Source of the DNA: UBA4421 sp002470275
Lineage (GTDB): Bacteria; Pseudomonadota; Gammaproteobacteria; Pseudomonadales; Azotimanducaceae
Length of the DNA stretch: 6,610 bases
Reading direction: 5' to 3'
Assembly: GCA_913052345.1 (NCBI GenBank)
Contig: CAJXDR010000064.1
Span: 1 to 6,610 of the forward strand
Within the stretch, counting starts at the first letter, position 1; each line of letters opens with the position of its first letter. Positions 1 to 5,462 of the stretch are shown in pieces. Position numbers and translations under genes: made by a program. The notes under the pieces were generated by a model. That model ran no database searches. It worked only from the letters and a program-made list of their open reading frames with translations, and was not told the origin of the DNA.

Positions 1-1
1 A

Positions 2-91
2 GGTCTCAAACCTGTGCCTTCTGGCCTCAAACCTGTGCCTTCTGGCCTCAAACCTCTGGCTTCTGGTCTCAAACCTCTGGCTTCAGGTCGA
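2..91. repeat. 21-bp tandem repeat, four copies plus remnant
   Basis: Four head-to-tail units of exactly 21 bp begin at bases 2, 23, 44 and 65, and a truncated fifth start (GGTC) lies at 86. All units share the core CTCAAACCT. Units 1-2 continue as GTGCCTTCT and units 3-4 as CTGGCTTC(T/A), so two sequence subtypes sit side by side. A lone degenerate copy of the core (CTCAAACCTGCGGCC) lies at 146-160, out of register. The array is cut by the window edge, so its full length is unknown. Because 21 is a multiple of three, frames stay open through it; one plus frame reads GLKPVPS/GLKPLAS heptads and a minus frame reads EARGLRP-like heptads. No start codon or ribosome binding site is visible, so I treat it as an intergenic minisatellite and not as proven coding sequence. 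Confidence 0.85.
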
Positions 92-189
92 GCTATGTAC
101 GTTTTGCGCGCGTGACTGTGGGGTGGCGGTCGACGATGCATCACGCTCAAACCTGCGGCCCTATTAACGCACAATCCCGTGCCAATTGG
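92..189. other. Intergenic stretch downstream of the hydroxylase gene
   Basis: This is the region between the tandem repeat and the stop codon of the minus-strand hydroxylase. I see no gene with a start and ribosome binding site, and no hairpin followed by a T-run on the minus strand that would serve as a clear intrinsic terminator. The only structured elements are an 8-bp palindrome CCAATTGG at 182-189 and the isolated repeat-core copy at 146-160. Confidence 0.5.
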
Positions 190-1752
190 TCAATGCAGCG
201 ATATTAAACCCACGGCATCAGCCAGTGCTGCCAGGAGCGCATGGAGGGAAGTGGTGCTGTTGGTCTGCCCAAAAATCAATCGGTCTGGTCGTACCAGCAC
301 ACATTCGCCCTGCAGCGCCGGTTCCGGGAACTTTCCTCGCTCGACCTTCAGGCCCGAAATGTCGATCTGTCTGATTTCCAGCATTTCCATCACGGCCTGG
401 CTGGCTGGTGAAAGTGAAATGGGTCCGTTAGTGATCAGGCCAAAGTGAGGGCCGAGCAGGTCATCGAAGCGAAAGACCTTGCCGGCGGCGTCGCGTACCA
501 GGGGCTGAGCCAGCAAATAACCCGTCGCCCCCTCATCGGATACCTGGGACACCATGACGGCGCCGGATCGTATGGGCGGCTGCTCTCGGCCTTGACCGTA
601 GCCGGATTTACGCACCGTCTTTCGTACGGTTGGCGCCGCCTCGCCCGCAGCAGCAGCCGCTTCTTGATCCGCGAGGTTTTGCATCAAATATCCCAGCTCC
701 ACGGCCCAAAGCACCAGGTCATGGGCATGGGCGTCGCGCTCTGCCTGATAGGTCTCGAGCAGTGATTGATCACAAACACCACGAAAGATCAGCGGCAGCT
801 TCCAGGCCAGATTGATCACGTCTCGCATGCCCGAGTTCATTCCCTGACCCAAAAAAGGTGGGGTTTGATGGGCTGCATCGCCCGCCAGAAAAACGCGACC
901 CTGCTGCCAGCTGCTGGCCACTGCCGCATGGAATTGATAGACCGCGGCGCGGCGAATCCGATAGGTGTCCCGGGGTGTCCAGCTATCCAGCAAGGCGTAA
1001 ATGGTTTGGGTTTCAGCCATCTCCTCGGCGGTTTCCCCAGGGTTGAGCTGAAACTCCCAGCGGCGGTAGGGGTCCTTTGTGGCCACGTAAGTATGGATGC
1101 GTTTCGGATCGCAAATTTGCAGTACCTCATTGGGCAGATCGTGGGGTTTCTGCATCTCAACATCCACCACCAGCCAGTCTTGATCGTAGCCCAGGTCTCG
1201 CCAGTGGATACCTAGGGTTTTACGAATTGAGCTGCTGGCACCGTCGCAGGCGATCAGGTACTTGGCGCTTAGTGCCAGGTCGCCCCTGGATCCCGTGGCA
1301 TGAAGGGAGACCTGTTCTGGATGGGTCTCAAATTCAGTGACCTCGTATCCAATATGCGTGGTCACCCTGGGGTGGGACTGCGCATGGGCGCGCAGGAAGG
1401 TTTCTAGTTCAGGTTGGTCGAACATATTGGCTGGCTGCCAGCCGTTGCTGCCCATGGACGCCAAAGTGCCACCGAATAGCCACTCACGTTTGGAGTTGGC
1501 AAAGCCCGCCCGCTCGTCCTCACGGAGAGGCTGCATCATCTGGTTCACGGCTTCCGCCAGTCCCGCAGGCTGCAGGGCGCGGATGATTTCGCCGTCCAGG
1601 CTCACGGCCCGAGGCAGAGTATAAACGCCCGTATCCCGCTCTATCGCGACGACATTTAACCCCGCCTCGGCGAACAAAATCGCGCCCAAGCACCCGACCG
1701 GGCCCAGGCCGACGATGGCGACATCAAACCCGTGATCAGCGGTCACGGTCAT
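190..1752 (-). CDS. FAD-dependent aromatic hydroxylase, MhpA-like (group A flavin monooxygenase)
   Basis: A 520-residue class A flavoprotein monooxygenase of the PheA/TfdB/MhpA superfamily, which uses NAD(P)H and O2 to hydroxylate a phenolic ring ortho to an existing hydroxyl. Visible motifs: the N-terminal Rossmann FAD fingerprint GLGPVG (residues 15-20) followed by E38 at the end of the second strand; the DG motif CDGASSSIRKTLG (169-181), which contacts FAD and NAD(P)H; and the GD motif FLAGDAAHQTPPFLGQGMN (288-306), which binds the FAD ribityl chain. The C-terminal part (about 395-520) fits the thioredoxin-like tail of this family, and the length is normal for MhpA-type enzymes. The ATG start lies within ATGA, overlapping the stop of the upstream hydrolase gene by 4 nt. 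No strong ribosome binding site precedes it, so translation is probably coupled. It is the last gene of the minus-strand operon. Assignment to the MhpA-like group is firm; 3-(3-hydroxyphenyl)propionate as substrate is not, because mhpA-like genes serve many aromatics, including flavonoids. Confidence 0.93.
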   Translation of the reverse strand: MTVTADHGFDVAIVGLGPVGCLGAILFAEAGLNVVAIERDTGVYTLPRAVSLDGEIIRALQPAGLAEAVNQMMQPLREDERAGFANSKREWLFGGTLASMGSNGWQPANMFDQPELETFLRAHAQSHPRVTTHIGYEVTEFETHPEQVSLHATGSRGDLALSAKYLIACDGASSSIRKTLGIHWRDLGYDQDWLVVDVEMQKPHDLPNEVLQICDPKRIHTYVATKDPYRRWEFQLNPGETAEEMAETQTIYALLDSWTPRDTYRIRRAAVYQFHAAVASSWQQGRVFLAGDAAHQTPPFLGQGMNSGMRDVINLAWKLPLIFRGVCDQSLLETYQAERDAHAHDLVLWAVELGYLMQNLADQEAAAAAGEAAPTVRKTVRKSGYGQGREQPPIRSGAVMVSQVSDEGATGYLLAQPLVRDAAGKVFRFDDLLGPHFGLITNGPISLSPASQAVMEMLEIRQIDISGLKVERGKFPEPALQGECVLVRPDRLIFGQTNSTTSLHALLAALADAVGLISLH

Positions 1753-2624
1753 TGGATGAAGGCGGTATCCGGTTCTGCAATGACCTCATTCTCGATGAAG
1801 CCAAGACCCTGGATCTCAACCTTGACCCGGTCGCCAACCTGCAACGTCCCCAGGGGCTGCATGGCGGCACCCACTCCACTGGGGGTACCGGTGGCGATGA
1901 CGTCACCAGGCTCCAAGGTGAATGCGGTGCTTAAAAACTCGATGATGTCATAACAATTGAAAATCAGGTCATCGGTGTTCGTTTCCTGACGCAGGGCGTC
2001 ATTCACGAAGGTTCTGAGCATCAGATTGTGGGGGTCCACCTCGTCCGGTGTCACGATGGCGGGTCCAAAGGGACTATGGGTATCCCATGATTTCCCCATA
2101 GTGAACTGGGGGGGGGTCGCTAAAAATTGCCATTCTCGAACGCTGACGTCGTTGAGGATACAGAAGCCGGCAATCACTTTGTTGGCGTCCGCCTTGCTGA
2201 CCCGGCGGCACCGCTTGCCAATGACGATGCCCAGTTCACCCTCATAATCCAGCATATTGGTTTCCTCGGGCGAGTGAATCGGCTCATAGGGGCCGTTGGC
2301 AGATGTGGCTTGCTTGGTGAAAACCACCGGGAATTTTGGAATCTCCATGTTGCTTTCTTCGGCATGGGCTCGGTAGTTGAGGCCAATAGCTAAGATTTTG
2401 GGTGGGCGCTTCATGGGCGCTTCAATGACCACATCGTCAACGGAAAAATGGGGCGTCGCGTCCAGGTGGTTGGCCGCTTCCTGCATCCCCGCGTCTCCCG
2501 CCTCAAGAAAGGCGAGCATGTCCTTGGGTAATGCCGGAGCAACCTCGGACAGGTCAATAATCTGCCCGTCCTGCAGCAGTCCAATCCTCGTGCGGTCAGA
2601 TTCAGTAAAGGTTATCAGTTTCAT
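1749..2624 (-). CDS. Fumarylacetoacetate hydrolase (FAH) family protein
   Basis: A 291-residue FAH-superfamily enzyme. Members use a divalent metal to hydrolyse C-C bonds or to hydrate, isomerise or decarboxylate oxo-acids from aromatic ring cleavage. The N-terminal about 70 residues match the small FAH N domain (MKLITF...GLLQDGQIIDL). The catalytic domain begins near KILAIGLNYRAHAEE (76-90), with the conserved His87. DYEGELGIVIG (126-136) carries the acidic metal ligands E128 and E130, and LNDVSVRE (157-164) supplies D159. GKSWDTHSPFGP (177-188) has the conserved Lys178 and Asp181, and ATGTPSGVG (244-252) is the family glycine-rich loop. Its ATG overlaps the TetR stop as ATGA, with AGGGG about 8 nt upstream as ribosome binding site. 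Next to a ring hydroxylase and a ring-cleavage dioxygenase, it probably processes the ring-opened product. Whether it is a hydrolase, hydratase or isomerase cannot be decided. Codons 170-173 contain a run of nine C. Confidence 0.92.
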   Translation of the reverse strand: MKLITFTESDRTRIGLLQDGQIIDLSEVAPALPKDMLAFLEAGDAGMQEAANHLDATPHFSVDDVVIEAPMKRPPKILAIGLNYRAHAEESNMEIPKFPVVFTKQATSANGPYEPIHSPEETNMLDYEGELGIVIGKRCRRVSKADANKVIAGFCILNDVSVREWQFLATPPQFTMGKSWDTHSPFGPAIVTPDEVDPHNLMLRTFVNDALRQETNTDDLIFNCYDIIEFLSTAFTLEPGDVIATGTPSGVGAAMQPLGTLQVGDRVKVEIQGLGFIENEVIAEPDTAFIQ

Positions 2625-3277
2625 AACGGGTCCCCTGGTGAGTTGAAGAGATTGGCTAGCGCGTCGGCATGGGCGTCTACCATTGCTGGATCCAGCGGGT
2701 TCCTGCCTGATAAGGCCTCGGCCTCCGCAGCGTTGGAAAACATGAGCGTCGCAGCACCGGTAACGATGTAGTAGAAGTGGTGCGCCTCGAAATTCGGCGC
2801 CACGCCCAACTCGGCGGCTTGATCAAAAATCCTACAGACGTGCCCGTACCAAGGCCGCACCGATCGCTCCAACAACCAGTCCAAGCGCCAGTCCCTGTCC
2901 ATACCCTCTTGAATCATCAGACGGTTTAACTCGGGGTACCTGGCGCAAAAGGCCACGTAGGCCCGGACAAAGAGACGCAGCCGTGCCGCTTCGTCTGCTT
3001 CATTCAGGGACGCTAGGGCTTCCCCCAGGTCATGTTCTGTCGTCGACATCAAATAGTCAGCGGCGGCCGTCCAGAGCTGTGCCTTGGACCCAAAGTGATA
3101 GGCGATGAGCCCACGCTTGACGCCTGCGGCGGCCTCGATGCTGCGTGTAGAGGAGGCTTCATAGCCCCGGGTAGAAAACGCCGCCAGAGCGGCTTCGACC
3201 AGCTTCCGTTTGGTGGCCTTGGCATCGCGAATTTTGTTTTCGCAGGACGGTGCTTGGACGCGTTGGGCAGCAATCAC
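2621..3277 (-). CDS. TetR/AcrR family transcriptional regulator
   Basis: A 218-residue one-component regulator. The N-terminal DNA-binding domain spans about residues 22-75. KRKLVEAALAAFSTRGYEAS is the first helix and turn; the helix-turn-helix follows at about 44-65, ending in the TetR signature GLIAYHFGSK (56-65). The all-helical C-terminal half is the expected ligand and dimer domain and gives no clue to the effector. The start is GTG: a GGAG ribosome binding site lies 6 nt upstream (bases 3284-3287 on the plus strand), and the ATG two bases earlier is out of frame and immediately followed by a stop. It leads the minus-strand operon, overlapping the FAH-family gene by 4 nt, and so is probably autoregulated. 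A 16-bp inverted repeat 49 bp upstream is the likely operator. Repression relieved by a pathway compound is the usual TetR mode and is inferred here. Confidence 0.93.
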   Translation of the reverse strand: MIAAQRVQAPSCENKIRDAKATKRKLVEAALAAFSTRGYEASSTRSIEAAAGVKRGLIAYHFGSKAQLWTAAADYLMSTTEHDLGEALASLNEADEAARLRLFVRAYVAFCARYPELNRLMIQEGMDRDWRLDWLLERSVRPWYGHVCRIFDQAAELGVAPNFEAHHFYYIVTGAATLMFSNAAEAEALSGRNPLDPAMVDAHADALANLFNSPGDPL

Positions 3278-3297
3278 ATTGGGCTCCGGAATGAACT

Positions 3298-3325
3298 TGT
3301 ATCGCGTTGCGCTACTTTATATATT
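3298..3325 (+). promoter_or_regulatory. Candidate sigma70-type promoter for the dioxygenase/GST genes
   Basis: TTGTAT at 3298-3303 (3 of 6 to the -35 consensus) is separated by 16 bp from TATATT at 3320-3325 (5 of 6 to the -10 consensus). Transcription would begin near 3332, inside the inverted repeat, leaving a leader of about 28 nt before the ATG at 3360. The -10 is good and the -35 weak, as is common for regulated promoters. The match is by eye only. Confidence 0.4.
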
Positions 3326-3346
3326 GCTTGTCAATTGGCAAGTTAA
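3318..3346 (-). promoter_or_regulatory. Candidate promoter for the TetR-FAH-hydroxylase operon
   Basis: On the minus strand, TTAACT (3346-3341, 4 of 6 to -35) is separated by 17 bp from TATATA (3323-3318, 4 of 6 to -10). Most of the inverted repeat falls in the spacer. Its -10 shares the AT-rich core with the plus-strand promoter, so the two promoters would face opposite ways from the same TATATA region. A start near 3311 would give a leader of about 34 nt before the GTG. A TTGACA at 3334-3329 is an alternative -35 but has no good -10 at proper spacing. Confidence 0.33.
3327..3342. promoter_or_regulatory. Probable TetR operator (16-bp inverted repeat)
   Basis: CTTGTCAATTGGCAAG is an inverted repeat with only one mismatched pair: its reverse complement is CTTGCCAATTGACAAG, so the arms CTTG/CAAG and the core CAATTG are symmetric. 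It lies in the 82-bp gap between the divergent TetR and dioxygenase genes, where a local TetR-family dimer would be expected to bind. It begins just 3' of the candidate plus-strand -10 box and lies almost wholly between the candidate minus-strand -35 and -10 boxes, so occupancy could block both. Binding by the encoded regulator is inferred, not shown. Confidence 0.65.
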
Positions 3347-3359
3347 AAGTGGGGAAGCC

Positions 3360-4283
3360 ATGGCAGGTATCAAAGATGTTCTCTATGTCAGATTTAAGGT
3401 GACGGACCTGCAGGCGCAGAAGCAGTTTTTGAATGATTTCGGGTTCCAGACCCAGATCGAGGATGATTTGCTGATGGCTCGGGGCACGGACAGCAGTCCC
3501 TATATCTACCTTGCCGAGGCCTCTGACACCCCGGCATTCGTCAGCGTGGGGTTTGAGGCGGAGTCCGAGGATGCCCTGCGAGACATTGCTGCTATTGACG
3601 GCGTGCCCGTGGAAACCAATGCACTCCCGGGGGGCGGATTAATCGCCCGGCTGATCGATCCAAATGGCTTTGCGGTAGAGGTAGTTACCCAGATCGACCA
3701 CAGCCCAGAGCTCCCCGTCGCGGGACGCTCAGGACTAAACGACGGCAGCACCAAGCAGCGCCTGGGCCAGCGTGTGGCGCTAGATGCTTCGGCGTGTTTG
3801 ATCAAGCGTCTCGGACATGTGGTGCTCATGGTTGAGGACTTCCCTGAAACCTTTGACTGGTACCAGCAGCGGCTAGGGCTTCTGATTTCCGACGAAATCG
3901 TGATGGATCAAGACGGCCAGGAACAGACCCTGGGTGCCTTTACGCGATGCAATCGAGGAGCAACATTCGTTGACCATCACACGCTGTTTTTTATCCATGC
4001 CGGTCAGGCGGACTTTAATCACGCTGCATTCGAGGTCGCGAATTGGGACGTATTGATGCAGAGCCATTACACCCTGAAGAAGGCTGGCCACCAGCACTCC
4101 TTCGGCGTGGGTAAACATATTCTGGGAAGCCAGACGTTTGACTACTGGAAGGACCCCAACGGCTTCATGCTTGAACACTTCACCGATGGCGATTTGTTTA
4201 ATGAGTCTTTCGGCTCTCACAAACGAAGCCCCGAAGAGCTGTTGGGGACGCTTTGGGGACCGGAAGGCATGCCCGGTCAATAA
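3360..4283 (+). CDS. Type I extradiol ring-cleavage dioxygenase (VOC superfamily)
   Basis: A 307-residue two-domain vicinal-oxygen-chelate protein, the length and layout of type I extradiol dioxygenases such as 2,3-dihydroxybiphenyl dioxygenase, which open catechols next to the hydroxyls with Fe(II) and O2. The N-terminal VOC module (about 4-112, ending DPNGFAVEVV) is structural. The C-terminal module (about 148-280) keeps the expected metal triad: His153 (LGHVVLMVED), His221 (FNHAAFEV) and Glu272 (GFMLEHFTDGD). Second-shell residues also look present: His206/His207 (DHHTLFF), His253 (GKHILGS) and Tyr262 (FDYWKDPNG). An active enzyme is therefore expected. The ATG at 3360 follows GGGGAAG at good spacing; the frame stays open upstream to 3210, but that would overlap the regulator and cross the promoter region. 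It leads the plus-strand genes and probably cleaves the catechol made by the divergently encoded hydroxylase. The substrate is unknown. Confidence 0.9.
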   Translation: MAGIKDVLYVRFKVTDLQAQKQFLNDFGFQTQIEDDLLMARGTDSSPYIYLAEASDTPAFVSVGFEAESEDALRDIAAIDGVPVETNALPGGGLIARLIDPNGFAVEVVTQIDHSPELPVAGRSGLNDGSTKQRLGQRVALDASACLIKRLGHVVLMVEDFPETFDWYQQRLGLLISDEIVMDQDGQEQTLGAFTRCNRGATFVDHHTLFFIHAGQADFNHAAFEVANWDVLMQSHYTLKKAGHQHSFGVGKHILGSQTFDYWKDPNGFMLEHFTDGDLFNESFGSHKRSPEELLGTLWGPEGMPGQ

Positions 4284-4304
4284 CCCAGGCTAGGAGACGA
4301 GAGG

Positions 4305-5303
4305 ATGATTCTGCTAATCATTGTTCTAGCGACCGCTGCCCTCGCGCTTTTGGCAGTTTTAAGAGAGCGTACCCTGAGGCAAACCCGAGCGGTGCCCCCG
4401 GGGCTACAGAGCGACGTTACCTTGCCCTATAACGCCGAGTGGACGCTCTATCACAATCCCTTTTCTCTGTGCTCAAAAAAAATACGAGTGTGCATGGCCG
4501 AGTACGGCGTCCCCTATGACAGTATTTCTATCGACTTGATTGAAACCGGCGGCTATCAAAACATCAGCCGAGACTTTCTCAAGGTGAACCCGGGCGCCAC
4601 GGTGCCGGTTCTCCTTCATAACGGTCATCCCATCTACGAATCCCACGAGCAACTGAACTACGTAGCGGGCAGGGTCGATGAGGCTGGCCTATTGGTGCCC
4701 CATGGCCCGGAACAGAAGGAGGTCATGGCAGCCTGGGTCCACAAGACCTCCCTCCTGGGGGATCACCCCATCGAGTCACCGGAAGCGACCGCAGGCAACG
4801 CCGTGGCCGGATTGACGATTCCGATTTTCGCTTCTATGGTGGCGAAGATTCCCGTCCTCAAAATTTTTGAGGGCCTACTGTTTCACCGAATCAAACAGCG
4901 CGTATTCTTTTTCCTGCTGATGAAACTTACGGGACTGTCCAAAACCCTGACGCTGAAACCCGTGAACCAGATCATCCATCGCGCCGACCGAGCCATGGCT
5001 GCTCATCTCATCGACCTCGAGCATCAGCTAGACCAATCCGGGGGGCCGTGGATTTGCGGCCAGCAATTCACCCTGGCCGACGTAGGCATGATGGTGATTT
5101 TTGATCGCCTGCGAGAAGGCGATTGGTTGACGCGCTCGCTTGAAGACCGGCCAGTTCTCCAGGGGTATTGGGCAGCCCTGCAGCAACGCCCAAGCTATCG
5201 GCAGGGATGTTTGGAGTTTGCGCATCCGGCGGTCACGGAAGCGACCCAGGCCTTGGTTGAGATCAAGCGCTCGGGTCGATGGCCCTCGGGCCTTCCCCAA
5301 TAG
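4305..5303 (+). CDS. Membrane-anchored glutathione S-transferase family protein
   Basis: A 332-residue GST-fold protein with an unusual N-terminal extension. Residues 2-19 form one hydrophobic helix followed by a basic stretch (RERTLRQTR), which fits an uncleaved inner-membrane anchor with the GST domain in the cytoplasm. The thioredoxin-like domain (about 46-122) begins WTLYHNPFSLCSKKIRV, with Ser54/Cys56/Ser57 at the usual catalytic position. It continues with VNPGATVPVLLHNG, whose Pro101 is the cis-proline, and YESHEQ, whose Glu112-Ser113 bind the glutathione gamma-glutamyl group. The helical C-terminal domain has the GST N-capping motif FTLADVG (255-261). A second apolar stretch (about 185-210) lies inside this domain. 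AGGAG sits 8 nt before the ATG, and the gene begins 21 bp after the dioxygenase stop, so co-transcription is likely. GSTs in aromatic gene clusters act as maleylpyruvate or maleylacetoacetate isomerases, ether-cleaving enzymes or detoxifiers; which applies here is open. Confidence 0.85.
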   Translation: MILLIIVLATAALALLAVLRERTLRQTRAVPPGLQSDVTLPYNAEWTLYHNPFSLCSKKIRVCMAEYGVPYDSISIDLIETGGYQNISRDFLKVNPGATVPVLLHNGHPIYESHEQLNYVAGRVDEAGLLVPHGPEQKEVMAAWVHKTSLLGDHPIESPEATAGNAVAGLTIPIFASMVAKIPVLKIFEGLLFHRIKQRVFFFLLMKLTGLSKTLTLKPVNQIIHRADRAMAAHLIDLEHQLDQSGGPWICGQQFTLADVGMMVIFDRLREGDWLTRSLEDRPVLQGYWAALQQRPSYRQGCLEFAHPAVTEATQALVEIKRSGRWPSGLPQ

Positions 5304-5462
5304 TCCGCCAAAGCGATTCCGGACCGACCTCGGAAAGCTCAGCAGCCTAAGGCGCGTGGTCGCCCTGCCCTCGTTCAATGCCCTTGGGTCGGATACACTC
5401 TTCGCGCAACAGACCCTCGCTACTGTCGTGGGTCCAGTAGGATGAACGAGAAGAGGCGTGAC
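5304..5462. other. Intergenic region between the GST and MDR genes
   Basis: A 159-bp non-coding gap, larger than the other spacings here, so the MDR gene may have its own promoter. The best candidate -10 is TACACT at 5394-5399; 17 bp upstream stands only TCGTTC, and TTCAAT (5374-5379) is at a poor 14-bp spacing. I see no clear terminator hairpin with a T-run after the GST stop, so read-through remains possible. Confidence 0.35.

Noticed and set aside
2..91. Possible CRISPR array
   Set aside because: The units are contiguous 21-bp tandem copies with no spacers between them.
180..194. Possible second operator at the end of the hydroxylase gene (TGCCAATTGGTCAAT)
   Set aside because: It shares TGCCAATTG with the reverse complement of the 3327-3342 site, but the flanking symmetry differs and it lies at the 3' end of the operon; CAATTG-centred palindromes are common by chance.
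766..1215. 149-codon plus-strand frame inside the hydroxylase gene
   Set aside because: It lies antisense to the conserved region carrying the GD motif and has no family features of its own.
3210..3359. In-frame 50-codon upstream extension of the dioxygenase from an ATG at 3210
   Set aside because: It would overlap the regulator gene and pass through the promoter/operator region; the ATG at 3360 has a proper ribosome binding site and gives the normal family N-terminus.
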